DNA of 64,000 nt from Bacteroidota bacterium. Its GTDB lineage: Bacteria; Bacteroidota; Ignavibacteria; Kryptoniales; JAKASW01. Under the pieces are notes generated by a model. It did no database searches. It was given only the letters and a program-made list of their open reading frames with translations, and was not told the DNA's origin. This document shows positions 1-8,277 of this stretch, piece after piece. Positions within the stretch are counted from its first letter, which is position 1; the number at the start of each line of letters is the position of its first letter. Where the stretch lies: contig JAJYIT010000004.1 of assembly GCA_021789975.1 (NCBI GenBank), forward strand, positions 1 through 64,000, in the 5' to 3' direction. Position numbers and translations under genes: made by a program.

Positions 1-1
1 G

Positions 2-67
2 CTTCACCACTCCTATCCGTTCCTCATCAACGGAAAGAGCTTCCGTTTGAAAACCATTAACAAATAG
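2..67 (+). pseudogene. C-terminal end of an IstB-like IS21 helper ATPase (runs off window)
   Basis: The first 21 codons read LHHSYPFLINGKSFRLKTINK and then a TAG stop. IstB proteins, the AAA+ target-selection helper of IS21-family transposition, typically end in an LLHHS...I.G.SYRLK motif, and this matches well. The body of the gene lies left of the window, so its integrity cannot be judged. The IS21-like terminal repeats just downstream support the call. Confidence 0.6.
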
Positions 68-78
68 GTATCTTCAAC

Positions 79-126
79 TGTGCAATTTTCCGCGGAATAT
101 TGTGCAACTTTCGGACGAAATCAACA
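79..126 (+). mobile_element. Right end of an IS21-family element with two internal direct repeats
   Basis: Twelve bases after the IstB stop, two related words, TGTGCAATTTTCCG and TGTGCAACTTTCGG, lie 22 bp apart and are followed by TCAACA. Repeated copies of a TGTGCAAT-type word near the tips, ending in CA, are usual for IS21-family ends. The exact tip near 126 is inferred; the left end lies outside the window, so no target duplication could be checked. Confidence 0.5.
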
Positions 127-173
127 GAGGCCGAGCAAGTTGTGATTACCATGGTCGATGAGCAGCCGGATAA

Positions 174-494
174 ACCGCTGAAGACTCTCGTGCGTGGAGT
201 TATGAGCTCCGAGGAACAGGTTCAATTCCGGGATACACATTAGTGGCTTTTTCCGAGGGGATTACAGAAGCAATGGACTGCAATAGAGAACAAATTGGAG
301 AAGACAGACCGACAAAGCTGGTGATGGACGAAGTCGGAATCACCGCGGCGGAGTTGATGGAGCGCCTGGTGAAAGCCGTTAAGAGTCATGCTGGACAGGC
401 TCCTCAGCACGACGACATGACTTGGGTAGCGCTGGTTCGAACGCGATCCAACTTGGCTGCATGGGCACAGCGAGCCACTAGTCAATGCGGCTAA
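174..494 (+). pseudogene. C-terminal remnant of a PP2C/SpoIIE (RsbU-type) serine phosphatase
   Basis: The reading frame gives PGYTLVAFSEGITEAMD, then a REQIGEDR segment and APQHDDMTWVALVR. These match the last third of PP2C-like SpoIIE/RsbU phosphatases (consensus PGDxLVLYSDGVTEA...GxxxxDDxTLVVVR), including the metal-binding aspartates of the C-terminal DD motif. The frame stays open only back to a stop at 171-173, and the catalytic N-terminal half is absent. The ORF track starts at a GTG (243) inside the conserved core, which is not a real start. An IS21 end lies immediately upstream, so the gene was probably truncated by insertion and later shifted in frame. Confidence 0.6.
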
Positions 495-591
495 AACGCG
501 ATAGCACCGCCCGGGCTTCGCTGGAGTTCTTCTGAAACGAAAGTCAATAATTTTTGTTGAATGATTAAAGACAGAATTGGAGTTGTAGCAA

Positions 592-1116
592 ATGGAAGAC
601 TTGAGTTATCCTATCGGAAAATTTGGTCCTGAATCAGGGTTGACGGAAGCAAAGCGGATTGCATTGATCAACGACATTTCATCTGTCCCGTCGCACCTTC
701 GCGAGGCAGTCAACGGTCTCTCCAAACATCAACTTGAGACACCGTACAGACCCGGGGGGTGGACCGTCAGGCAGGTTGTACACCATTTGCCGGACAGCCA
801 CATGAATGCTTACATCCGTTTCAGACTTACACTGACTGAGAGCGAGCCGACGGTGAAACCATACGAACAGTCTCTTTGGGCGGAACTGCCGGATGCGAAG
901 TCTGCCGACATCGAGTTGTCCATGCGCCTCCTCGACGGACTGCACCATAGATGGGTGTTTCTACTGAGAAGCATGAAACCGGATGATTTCAAACGGACAT
1001 TTCGGCACCCGGAAACTGGAATTCAGACGCTTGAATATGTTTTGCAGATGTATGCCTGGCACGGCAAACATCATGTTGCGCACATTACATCGCTGAGAAA
1101 CAGGATGGGGTGGTAA
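592..1116 (+). CDS. YfiT/BstA-like DinB-superfamily protein
   Basis: This 174-aa protein has the YfiT signature. An N-terminal LSYPIGKF is followed by the DinB four-helix core with WTVRQVVHHLPDSH (about residues 58-71) and a C-terminal WHGKHHVAHI (about 155-164). The three conserved histidines of the YfiT metal site are all visible. Characterised relatives are divalent-metal-dependent thiol S-transferases (BstA, bacillithiol to xenobiotics); whether this organism makes bacillithiol cannot be told here. Length is normal for the family. It stands alone, with no co-directional partner, between the phosphatase remnant and the convergent sigma-54 regulator. No clear Shine-Dalgarno sequence precedes the ATG. 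Confidence 0.85.
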   Translation: MEDLSYPIGKFGPESGLTEAKRIALINDISSVPSHLREAVNGLSKHQLETPYRPGGWTVRQVVHHLPDSHMNAYIRFRLTLTESEPTVKPYEQSLWAELPDAKSADIELSMRLLDGLHHRWVFLLRSMKPDDFKRTFRHPETGIQTLEYVLQMYAWHGKHHVAHITSLRNRMGW

Positions 1117-1193
1117 GGAAAGAGTCCTTCACGAAATGTGTTTAGGACTTCTGTAATATTGATCTCGAAGTGCGATTTCCTTCGGTCGCGCCA

Positions 1194-2819
1194 CTATTCC
1201 GTTTTTCCTTGCTTCAGTTTTCTCCATAGTGTTGACCCGTCGATCCCGAGTATCCGAGCCGCCCTGGCTTTATTTCCACCCGTTAGCTGGATGATCCGGT
1301 TTATGTAGGCAACTTCCATGGCAGCAAGCGTCGGGTTACCTTCCATCACGGATTCGAATGCTGCGTTGGGTGATTTGATCAAAACAACCGGAAGGTGTTC
1401 GGGCAGTATCGTGCCGTCCGGGCTAAGAATTGCAGCTCTCTCAATCACGTTCTCAAGCTCCCTTACATTGCCGGGCCAGCTGTATTCCTGAAGATACTCG
1501 ATGCAGGATGAGTGGATGTGCAGGTCTTTTATTTTGAACTTCTTCGCGAGCCTATCAACGAAGAATCGTGTAAGGGGAAGAATATCCTCCTTTCGCTCTC
1601 TAAGTGGAGGGACTTTCAATTCCATTACTGCGAGCCGGTAGAACAAGTCTTCTCTGAATTTTTTCTGCTTGATCAATTCGCGTAGGTCTTTGTTTGTTGC
1701 TGCAATGACTCTGATATCGACTTTCCGCGATATGCTCTCTCCGATCCGAAGGATTTCGTGCTCCTGCAAGGCACGCAGAATCTTAAGCTGCATCGCCGGA
1801 GTTACATCACCTATCTCATCCAGGAATATCGTACCCCTATCTGCGACCTCGAACAAACCGGCCCTGTCTTTCGTGGCGCCGGTAAATGCCCCGGCCTTGT
1901 GACCGAAGAGTTCACTCTCCAGGAGGGATTCAGGGAGTGCGCCGCAGTTTACCGGAATGAATGGACCCTTAGAGCGAGGAGAAAGTCTGTGAATGTACTT
2001 TGCCATCACCTCTTTACCCGCTCCTGTCTCTCCGGTTATCAGGACAGTAGAGTCGTATGGAGCAACCTTGTTAGCTATAATGAGTAGTTGCTTATATGCC
2101 TTGCTGTGAATTTCTATGAAAGAAGGCTTGACGGTTGTACCGAGCGCCTCGATTTCTTGTTCGTATTTCTTAACGAGTGACGCTTTCTGCCTGAGTCGCT
2201 CAGTAAGTTTTTCCACCTTCTGTTTTATGTCGTGTAACTTGAAATAGTTTATATACGGTTTTATCTCGTCACCCCACGAGGCAGCATCTTTGCCGGTTGC
2301 ATGGCAGACGACGTTGCCCTGTGCCTTGCATGAGCGCTCGATGAAGCACACATCCTGGCCGAGACTGAGGGAAACGAAGCCGCTGAAATATCCGGATAGG
2401 ATCCAGCATACCGGGTGGTCCGTTTTTCCCAATGTGTACAAATGTTCTTCGGCTTCTTTTGAGTCTACCCAAGTGAGTTCCATTACGAAAGTTTTCGAAC
2501 TCTCTTCGTATGACAGCTTGTCGACAATGTCTCTGGCGATGCCTTCTAGGGAGTGCAATTTGCAACCCGCCTTTATCAATTCCAGCTTGTCATCCCACTT
2601 GAAGTTGTTCAACAAAGCTGATGCATCGGCCTGGCCCTGAAAATAGCCGAACCTTGTGAGCACACTTCTTGCGTGGTCCAGGTTGGCGGTGTCCAGCAGA
2701 TCTTTCCTAAACTGCGCAAATGCGTGCAGGCTATGTAGGACGACCTCGCGACCGCCCAATGTCAGGGTTCCCTCGGAAAAGCTGACGATCTCTTCCAGTC
2801 TAAGATCTTCGGATTTCAT
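1194..2819 (-). CDS. Sigma-54-dependent activator with XylR_N and V4R sensor domains
   Basis: A 541-aa bacterial enhancer-binding protein of the XylR/DmpR/PoxR group. An XylR_N domain (about 5-100) is followed by a V4R (4-vinyl reductase) domain (about 120-195) with the family pattern [11 protein letters not shown] and a Cys-rich [12 protein letters not shown] stretch. A coiled linker (about 200-230) leads to an AAA+ domain (about 235-460) with Walker A GETGAGKE, the sigma-54 contact loop GAFTGA and Walker [10 protein letters not shown] Fis-type helix-turn-helix ([20 protein letters not shown]) closes the protein. In XylR-type proteins the V4R region binds small, often aromatic, effectors and derepresses the ATPase. 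I use the ATG at 2819 rather than the track's TTG at 2840, because the TTG lies inside an 18-bp palindrome. It is transcribed divergently from the M20/acetokinase genes, which are its most likely targets (inference). Confidence 0.93.
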   Translation of the reverse strand: MKSEDLRLEEIVSFSEGTLTLGGREVVLHSLHAFAQFRKDLLDTANLDHARSVLTRFGYFQGQADASALLNNFKWDDKLELIKAGCKLHSLEGIARDIVDKLSYEESSKTFVMELTWVDSKEAEEHLYTLGKTDHPVCWILSGYFSGFVSLSLGQDVCFIERSCKAQGNVVCHATGKDAASWGDEIKPYINYFKLHDIKQKVEKLTERLRQKASLVKKYEQEIEALGTTVKPSFIEIHSKAYKQLLIIANKVAPYDSTVLITGETGAGKEVMAKYIHRLSPRSKGPFIPVNCGALPESLLESELFGHKAGAFTGATKDRAGLFEVADRGTIFLDEIGDVTPAMQLKILRALQEHEILRIGESISRKVDIRVIAATNKDLRELIKQKKFREDLFYRLAVMELKVPPLRERKEDILPLTRFFVDRLAKKFKIKDLHIHSSCIEYLQEYSWPGNVRELENVIERAAILSPDGTILPEHLPVVLIKSPNAAFESVMEGNPTLAAMEVAYINRIIQLTGGNKARAARILGIDGSTLWRKLKQGKTE

Positions 2820-2821
2820 TC

Positions 2822-2839
2822 TGCAATGGTACCATTGCA
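2822..2839. promoter_or_regulatory. 18-bp perfect palindrome, candidate operator
   Basis: TGCAATGGTACCATTGCA is identical to its reverse complement and sits two bases upstream of the ATG of the sigma-54 activator, in the divergent promoter region. Its position suits autoregulation or an upstream activator site for the divergent M20/acetokinase unit. Function is inference; no second copy was noticed in the window. Confidence 0.45.
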
Positions 2840-2908
2840 AGTTACATATGTTTCAGGAGGGCATCAACTGATACTCTTCATATCTGGCGGGAAATGACGC
2901 AATCCTAT

Positions 2909-2925
2909 CCGGCACGGGAATTGGG
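2909..2925 (+). promoter_or_regulatory. Near-consensus sigma-54 promoter for the M20/acetokinase unit
   Basis: CCGGCACGGGAATTGGG resembles the sigma-54 pattern TGGCACG-N4-TTGC. The -24 GG is present, the CACG that follows is intact, and the TTG of the -12 element is at the correct 10-bp phase. The invariant GC of the -12 box is GG here, a deviation. It lies about 37 bp before the ATG of the M20 hydrolase and about 70 bp from the palindrome. The adjacent sigma-54 activator makes the match more meaningful. Confidence 0.4.
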
Positions 2926-2960
2926 CTATTAACAGGTGAGACAAAAAGCGAGGAAACAAG

Positions 2961-4214
2961 ATGTATACTCTATTGAAAGAATATGCGAACATTTTGAGTA
3001 GCGACGCGATCACGTTCGCGTCTGAGCTTGTCAGCACACCGAGTCCGAGTCTTTGTGAGCAAAACGCCGCGAGGTTGGTGGAAAGACGCATGAGCCATCT
3101 CGGATTCGACAAAGTCATCACCGATGACTTCGGAAATGTCATCGGAATAATGTACGGGATCGACTCACATCCGACAGTACTTCTAAACAGTCATATGGAC
3201 ACAGTCCTTCCGGGAAAGGGAGAGACGATTTGGGAGATGCCCCCTTACTCGGGAGCCATTGAGAACCATCGCCTGCATGGCCTCGGCAGTTCAGATTGCA
3301 AGAGTGGAGTTGCCATGCAGATGTACGCTGCATATCTGCTTAAGAAGTCCCTGCTACCTCTCAGAGGGACCCTGGTGGTTGCCGCGACGGTCTCCGAGGA
3401 AAACGGCCTCAGCCTTGGTGTTCAACACCTGCTGTCGAAAACGCTACCTGATATGAAAATAAAAGTCGACTACGCCGTGCTAGGCGAACCGACGAATCTG
3501 GGTTTGTTCTACGGCCACGACGGATGGGCGGAGTTCAGGATTGGTCTTGGCTCCACGAATCCCGATAGCCTCCAGCAGGCTGCAGAAGTGATCTTTCAAA
3601 ATCTGACCGATGCGAGCCGGGAAAGAGTTCTGGAAGGAGGGCTTGAAACCATGAGAGTCGGAAGACCGGAGATTGATGTCCTCACCGGGTCTGCGGGCAT
3701 CAATTTGAACAGGCGGCTGTTCGCAGAAGACGACAGCGAAGGTGTCGCCGAGAAGTTGCGCGATTATAGTCTGCGTAGCCTGGAACAATACGCCGATCGC
3801 GTGGGAAACCAGGAGGACGACTTGAATTTGGACATCCGCATACGAGAAGAAATCCAAAAACTGAACAATGGAGAGTCGGTCCAGGTCAGGTTCGTTACAG
3901 ACGCGTGGGAGACCGATCCGTTTTCACCGTTGGTGGACCGGGCACGACAGGCCCTTGAATCGGCGGGATGCAAAAGCCGTCCGGGAAAGTGGAGACTTCC
4001 ACAGCTCGCTATGGGAACGGCGGGAAGTATTCTTACGAAGCGATTCGGCATTCCGACGATCGGTTACGGCCCCGGCAACGAGGATCAGGCACACGCTCCA
4101 AATGAATTTGTCGAGGTTGATAATATCAGAGAAGGAATTTTAGGCACAGCATCAATAGTCCATAGTCTCGTCGGTACTCCGGTTTTTGGTTGGACCGCAG
4201 ATATGGAGATATAA
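2961..4214 (+). CDS. M20-family metallohydrolase (YgeY-like peptidase/deacylase)
   Basis: A 417-aa protein of the ArgE/DapE/CPG2/ACY1 family. The zinc-ligand motifs are visible: NSHMDTV (about residues 77-83), LGSSDCKSGVAM (about 111-122), the general base in VSEENG (about 148-153) and GEPTNLGLFYGHDGW (about 174-188). The last segment is close to the YgeY subgroup, whose members sit in purine/selenium gene clusters in other bacteria; the true substrate is unknown. GAGGAAACAAG in front of the ATG gives a usable ribosome site. It is the first gene of a rightward unit with two acetokinase-family genes, and a divergent sigma-54 activator lies upstream. A plausible role is releasing a carboxylic acid from an amide so that the downstream kinases can act (inference). 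Confidence 0.85.
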   Translation: MYTLLKEYANILSSDAITFASELVSTPSPSLCEQNAARLVERRMSHLGFDKVITDDFGNVIGIMYGIDSHPTVLLNSHMDTVLPGKGETIWEMPPYSGAIENHRLHGLGSSDCKSGVAMQMYAAYLLKKSLLPLRGTLVVAATVSEENGLSLGVQHLLSKTLPDMKIKVDYAVLGEPTNLGLFYGHDGWAEFRIGLGSTNPDSLQQAAEVIFQNLTDASRERVLEGGLETMRVGRPEIDVLTGSAGINLNRRLFAEDDSEGVAEKLRDYSLRSLEQYADRVGNQEDDLNLDIRIREEIQKLNNGESVQVRFVTDAWETDPFSPLVDRARQALESAGCKSRPGKWRLPQLAMGTAGSILTKRFGIPTIGYGPGNEDQAHAPNEFVEVDNIREGILGTASIVHSLVGTPVFGWTADMEI

Positions 4215-4225
4215 GAACGGAGCCA

Positions 4226-4296
4226 CGGAACAAGGGAGACGGAACACGAACACATGACTCAAAATCTTTGTCCGTGCTCTGTGTCCCGTTTTTCCG
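4226..4296. repeat. Long imperfect intergenic hairpin
   Basis: CGGAACAAGGGAGACGGAAC... (4226-4252) pairs with the reverse complement of 4269-4296 at about 22 of 27 positions, around a loop of about 16 nt. The arms consist of a stuttering GGAACA/GGGACA word. It separates the M20 gene from the first acetokinase and could act as an RNA processing or attenuation structure, or simply be a dispersed repeat. Confidence 0.45.
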
Positions 4297-4323
4297 AGTC
4301 CCGGAATAGAAACGAGTGATGAA

Positions 4324-5619
4324 ATGACGACGAAGGAATCGGGTATCGCGAAGGCTTCCAGCAACATCCTTGTTTTCAATGTCGGGAGTTCTTCGCTGAA
4401 GTATAAAATGACCTCTATGCCGTCAGGCAAAGAGCTCCTCGGGGGTGAAGTTCAAAGGATCGGAGCAAAGACGGCTGAACCCTCCATGATCATTCACTTC
4501 AGTGGGGGGAGAAAGTCGGTTTATAATAAGAAGATATCCGGATATGGGGAGGCTTTAACTGAAGTTATCGGCATCATATCATCGGAAGACTACCCGCATC
4601 CCGATTTCATTGCACACCGGTATGTGCATGGTGGTACACAATTCAGAAGCGACTCAATTATTACGTACGACGATCTTCATGCACTCCATGAGACCGAAGA
4701 GTTTGCCCCGGTTCACAATCCTCCTGTAATCGAGCTGATTAGGCGTTGCATGGAACAGTATCCCGATATTCCGCAGGGTATAATCCTCGATACTTCGTTC
4801 CACTCTACCATACCCGAGTACGCCGGCAGCTACCCGTTGCCGAAGGATTTGACAAACCGATTTGGAATACGAAAGTATGGGTTTCATGGCATCAGTCACC
4901 AGTATGTCGTGGAAGAGGCAGCACAGTTCCTCGGTATCCCGCTGGAGAGGTTCAACGCTGTAAGTTGTCATCTGGGGAGCGGTGGGGCGAGTCTGTGTGC
5001 GGTTGTCGGGGGCAACTCGGTGGACAATTCAATGGGATTCTCACCGCTCCAGGGCCTTGTAATGAGCACTAGAAGCGGAGACATCGACCCCTCCATTGTT
5101 TTAAAGATGATCGTTTATGCCGGTGGGGACCACTCGAAGGTCAACCGCCTTCTGAATAAAAAGAGCGGAGTGCTCGGCCTGTCTGGTATGTCTTCGGACA
5201 TAAGGGATATTATCAACATGTCTGTTAATTACGATGACGAGAGAGCTCAGACTACATTGGATGTGTACTTGTGGAGAATCAAGAAATATCTTGGGGCGTA
5301 CCTGGCCGCCGTCGGTCGTGTGGATGCTATTCTGTTCACGGACACCATCGGTGAATCCGTGCCGCTGGTAAGGGAGACGGTGTGCAGAAATCTCGATTTC
5401 TTCGGGGTGAAGCTTGACGAATGGAGAAATTCACACTTGTCGGGGTTTCCATACGATGTCTCTGTTCACGGCAGCAATGTTCGCATCGTTGTTGTCAAGA
5501 CTGACGAAGAGAAGGGAATTGCGAGAAGGGCGTACGAGCTGGCAGGATTAGGAGGAGGAACATCAATCGCCGAAAGTGATGGAACGAGGGGCATTCCAGA
5601 AGAAGAGGCAGACAAATGA
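4324..5619 (+). CDS. Acetate/acetokinase-family kinase, catalytic residues intact
   Basis: A 431-aa acetokinase (ASKHA fold) that would interconvert a short-chain acyl phosphate plus ADP and the acid plus ATP in the cytoplasm. The family landmarks are all present: N-terminal phosphate loop NVGSSSLKYK, the Arg in HRYVHGG, the catalytic Asp in LDTSFHST, the His in YGFHGISH, STRSGDIDP with its Arg, and the metal-site Glu in TIGE. AckA proteins are usually about 400 aa; this one has about 15 extra N-terminal residues and a charged C-terminal tail. Its stop overlaps the ATG of the next acetokinase-like gene by 4 bp (ATGA), implying translational coupling. No phosphotransacetylase is nearby, so acetate is not certain as substrate. 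Control by the upstream sigma-54 activator is likely. Confidence 0.88.
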   Translation: MTTKESGIAKASSNILVFNVGSSSLKYKMTSMPSGKELLGGEVQRIGAKTAEPSMIIHFSGGRKSVYNKKISGYGEALTEVIGIISSEDYPHPDFIAHRYVHGGTQFRSDSIITYDDLHALHETEEFAPVHNPPVIELIRRCMEQYPDIPQGIILDTSFHSTIPEYAGSYPLPKDLTNRFGIRKYGFHGISHQYVVEEAAQFLGIPLERFNAVSCHLGSGGASLCAVVGGNSVDNSMGFSPLQGLVMSTRSGDIDPSIVLKMIVYAGGDHSKVNRLLNKKSGVLGLSGMSSDIRDIINMSVNYDDERAQTTLDVYLWRIKKYLGAYLAAVGRVDAILFTDTIGESVPLVRETVCRNLDFFGVKLDEWRNSHLSGFPYDVSVHGSNVRIVVVKTDEEKGIARRAYELAGLGGGTSIAESDGTRGIPEEEADK

Positions 5620-6725
5620 AAAGGCTGATCGTACTTGTACCGGAAGGTTTGTTCATGGAATATTTTGTCTATGATTTGCCCGAGATCAGAACCACGTGCC
5701 GCGATTGTCATCCTGAATATCAGCGTGGTGGAAGGATGAGGTTCAGGGGATCGGGAGCATCGCTCGCTTCAATAAAAGGAACGATAGAAGGTTACAGTCC
5801 GGATAGTGTCGCGGTCCGGGTGCGTTACGGTGGGAGTAGATTCAAGGATGTTTCCGTGTACGACAGATCGCTGTTGCCGGAACTGGAGAAATTGATACCG
5901 ATATCGCCGCTTGATCTGCCGCCGGTAATAAAGCTGCTGAAGACTCTGGACCGGGTTGTCCCGCCGCCGCAGATACTGCTGTTCTTCGAGACTTCTTTCT
6001 TCAGCAATCTGCCGGTGCAGGAGAGGATCTACGCGATCGATGGGATATTATCCGGCTCACGCGTACCTCAGCCGGATCAATACCGGAAGTTCGGCTACCA
6101 CGGCTTGTACCACGAAGCTGCTGTAATCGGGATTAGAAAGAGAAACCCTGACGTGCGCAAGATCGTTTCGATATGCCTCGATTCCGTGCCGGAGCTTGCG
6201 GCGATCAATGCCGGAAGGCCGGTTATGGTTTCGAGCGGCTCAACTCCTCTCGAGGGCTTGCCCGGAGACAGAACTTGCGGGGACATAGATCCCGGTGTTG
6301 TTCTCTTTTTAGAGCAGAGGAGCGGGCCTGAAATGGTCAATGAGATTCTAACGCGTAGAAGCGGGCTGTCCGCGATGTCCGGTAAGACGGTCACACTTGA
6401 CGATGTTTTTGAGGATGAAATCACAAACCGGGAGGCAAGCGACCTTTTCAAATACCGGGTGCTGCTCGAATGTGGTTCGGCCATCGCTTTGATGGGAGGG
6501 CTTGATGCAGTAGTATTTTCAGGTAAGTATATCCAATCGGCAGAGAAGCTTTCCGGCTGGCTTACGTCTAAATTGTCAGGACACGGCGTGTCAGGCTCAC
6601 GCATACCGCAGGAAGTTCCGGATATTGAAGAAAGCAGAATTCCGGTTTTCTATTCAAGAGACCCTTTAGACAGGATAATCGCGGAGAGATGTTTGGAAAT
6701 GGACGTCTCAGCAGTCGGGTACTGA
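5616..6725 (+). CDS. Degenerate acetokinase paralogue (probable non-catalytic partner)
   Basis: A 369-aa protein recognisable as acetokinase by RKFGYHGLYHEAA, SSGSTPLEGLPGDRTCGDIDPG, RSGLSAMSG and an RVRYGG segment that keeps the Arg of HRVVHGG. Key catalytic features are missing. There is no N-terminal NxGSSSxK phosphate loop (the start reads MKRLIVLVPEGLF), the catalytic Asp of the DTAFH motif is Glu in ETSFF, and the GIGE metal-site motif is replaced by SGKYIQ. It overlaps the intact kinase by ATGA. The frame has no stops or obvious decay, so it looks maintained. Because acetokinases are dimers, it may be a pseudokinase subunit of a heterodimer (inference). A convergent terminator follows shortly. 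Confidence 0.75.
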   Translation: MKRLIVLVPEGLFMEYFVYDLPEIRTTCRDCHPEYQRGGRMRFRGSGASLASIKGTIEGYSPDSVAVRVRYGGSRFKDVSVYDRSLLPELEKLIPISPLDLPPVIKLLKTLDRVVPPPQILLFFETSFFSNLPVQERIYAIDGILSGSRVPQPDQYRKFGYHGLYHEAAVIGIRKRNPDVRKIVSICLDSVPELAAINAGRPVMVSSGSTPLEGLPGDRTCGDIDPGVVLFLEQRSGPEMVNEILTRRSGLSAMSGKTVTLDDVFEDEITNREASDLFKYRVLLECGSAIALMGGLDAVVFSGKYIQSAEKLSGWLTSKLSGHGVSGSRIPQEVPDIEESRIPVFYSRDPLDRIIAERCLEMDVSAVGY

Positions 6726-6736
6726 AGTTCGGCCAT

Positions 6737-6763
6737 AAAAAAAGGCACAAGTGATTGCGCCTT
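6737..6763 (-). terminator. Rho-independent terminator, leftward (end of the EPS operon)
   Basis: AAGGCaCAAgtgaTTGcGCCTT forms a 9-bp stem with one mismatch and a GTGA tetraloop (6742-6763). On the minus strand it is followed by a run of seven T. It lies about 260 nt past the wzz stop and could also stop rightward transcription from the acetokinase genes. The DNA from 6764 to 7022 shows no coding signal. Confidence 0.6.
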
Positions 6764-7022
6764 CTGCAACTGTCCACAATGGCCCACGGGAGATTCCGTG
6801 AGCGGCGGATTCCTATACAGCTTCTTTTCTGATTGAGCTCAGGCTATCGCACATCGAGGGGCGCGAGCCGCTCCTTCAGAAGGTTCGTACCAGAAATTGT
6901 GTGTTTTACGTTCAAGGTCCTTTCGATCCATCATGCCTCATCTCATCCCGCTTCCCGTATCATGCGTCAACTGTTATCTTCTTCTTTCCATACCTTCTTC
7001 TCACCTTCTCAACTTCTCGACC

Positions 7023-8156
7023 TCATGTCTCTATGGTTCCTGAACTTCCCTTCTCCGCTGGATGTTCCGCAGCCTGTGCCACGGCACCGTCGGCTGAAAG
7101 CCCATCACCCATCATGTATCCCGCATATTTCTTCAGACTTGGTTTGGACATGAAGTAAAGTCCGGAGAAAATGCCGGACAGAAAGAGTATGATTATGAGC
7201 GTTTTTAGTTTACCAGGCCCGGCCTTATAAATTGGATTCCTCGCGTAGTCGCGCACATTAATAATGGGTGTGTCCTTGATTACATCTATTTTTGCGAGCT
7301 CATATTGGTTCCGAAGTTCCAGGTAAACAGATCCAAGTATGTCCACGTTTCTGGAAAGTCGTGATTGGATTAGCATAAGTTCGGGCGACTGCAGTATCAT
7401 ACGATTCTGTTCGCGGAAATCACGCAAAGCGTCTTCAGCCATTTTGAGAGAATCACTCACCTGTGACAGTCTCTCCTGTATATATGCAAGCTGGTCACTT
7501 GCATAAGATTTCCTTTTTGTTCGCACATAGTGGTCGAGAGATTTGACAAGATTGTCGACTATTTCTGCCGACAAAGCCGGCTCGGACATCTTTACGGACA
7601 CCGTCATGATCTTGTTTATTTGATCCATGCTGGTGGAAATTCTCCCAGCGGTCATTGCACGGTATGCCTTCAGAAACATCTCCCACTTTTGTAGAGCAGG
7701 GGATAGATTCTTGTCGGGCTTGATCTTCAGATACTGAATCAGGTTGACCGAGTCCGGAAATTTTTCAGTCTTATACTTTGCGTAGATCACCGGAGCAACC
7801 ACCGCCTTGCTCTTGAGGAGGTTCTCATATATACCGGTCGGGGAAGATTGTCCGACGCTTACGCCTGCAAGAGATGCAAGACCACTTAATTGGCTCAAAG
7901 TCGTTTCCTTCTCGCCATAGTCGGGAAGAATAGTTATCGAACTCACGTAATAGTTCTTTACCAGGAAAAGCAGGACCAGGACCGTAGCCAGACCGACCGC
8001 TGCATTAAAGAGTATGAGCTTCTTGATATTCTTCCACAGGCTCTGAATGTGTGGACGTAGATTCAGTGCCATACGTCTAAAGCCTTCGTCGAATGAGATG
8101 TCTTCTTCGCCGTCGAAGGCGTCTAAGTTGTCGTAGTTTGTTTTGTCTTTGTTCAT
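7023..8156 (-). CDS. Wzz-type polysaccharide co-polymerase (chain-length determinant)
   Basis: An inner-membrane protein of 377 aa from the ATG at 8156. A short acidic cytoplasmic N-terminus is followed by TM1 (about 38-60), a large periplasmic region rich in coiled coil (about 60-335), then a GNVR-like VRDYARNPIYKAGPGK motif and TM2. This is the usual Wzz/PCP topology, without a fused tyrosine-kinase domain. It should set EPS chain length together with the Wzy polymerase encoded upstream. The track's earlier GTG start (8186) puts the purine-rich AAGGAG only about 2 nt from the codon; the ATG with CAGGTAATG ahead of it seems better, but the choice is not certain. It is the last gene of the EPS operon. 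The C-terminal 35 residues are Ala/Gly-rich and poorly conserved in appearance. Confidence 0.85.
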   Translation of the reverse strand: MNKDKTNYDNLDAFDGEEDISFDEGFRRMALNLRPHIQSLWKNIKKLILFNAAVGLATVLVLLFLVKNYYVSSITILPDYGEKETTLSQLSGLASLAGVSVGQSSPTGIYENLLKSKAVVAPVIYAKYKTEKFPDSVNLIQYLKIKPDKNLSPALQKWEMFLKAYRAMTAGRISTSMDQINKIMTVSVKMSEPALSAEIVDNLVKSLDHYVRTKRKSYASDQLAYIQERLSQVSDSLKMAEDALRDFREQNRMILQSPELMLIQSRLSRNVDILGSVYLELRNQYELAKIDVIKDTPIINVRDYARNPIYKAGPGKLKTLIIILFLSGIFSGLYFMSKPSLKKYAGYMMGDGLSADGAVAQAAEHPAEKGSSGTIET

Positions 8157-8277
8157 GAGTTCATTACCTGAAAGGGTTGTCCCCACCTCTCCTTCTAACC
8201 GTGTGCGCTCTCTAAACCTTCCTGCCTGCAGCAGTGATGTTTAGAGAATGGAGTGAATCGGCAAGGAGCGAGTAGTT

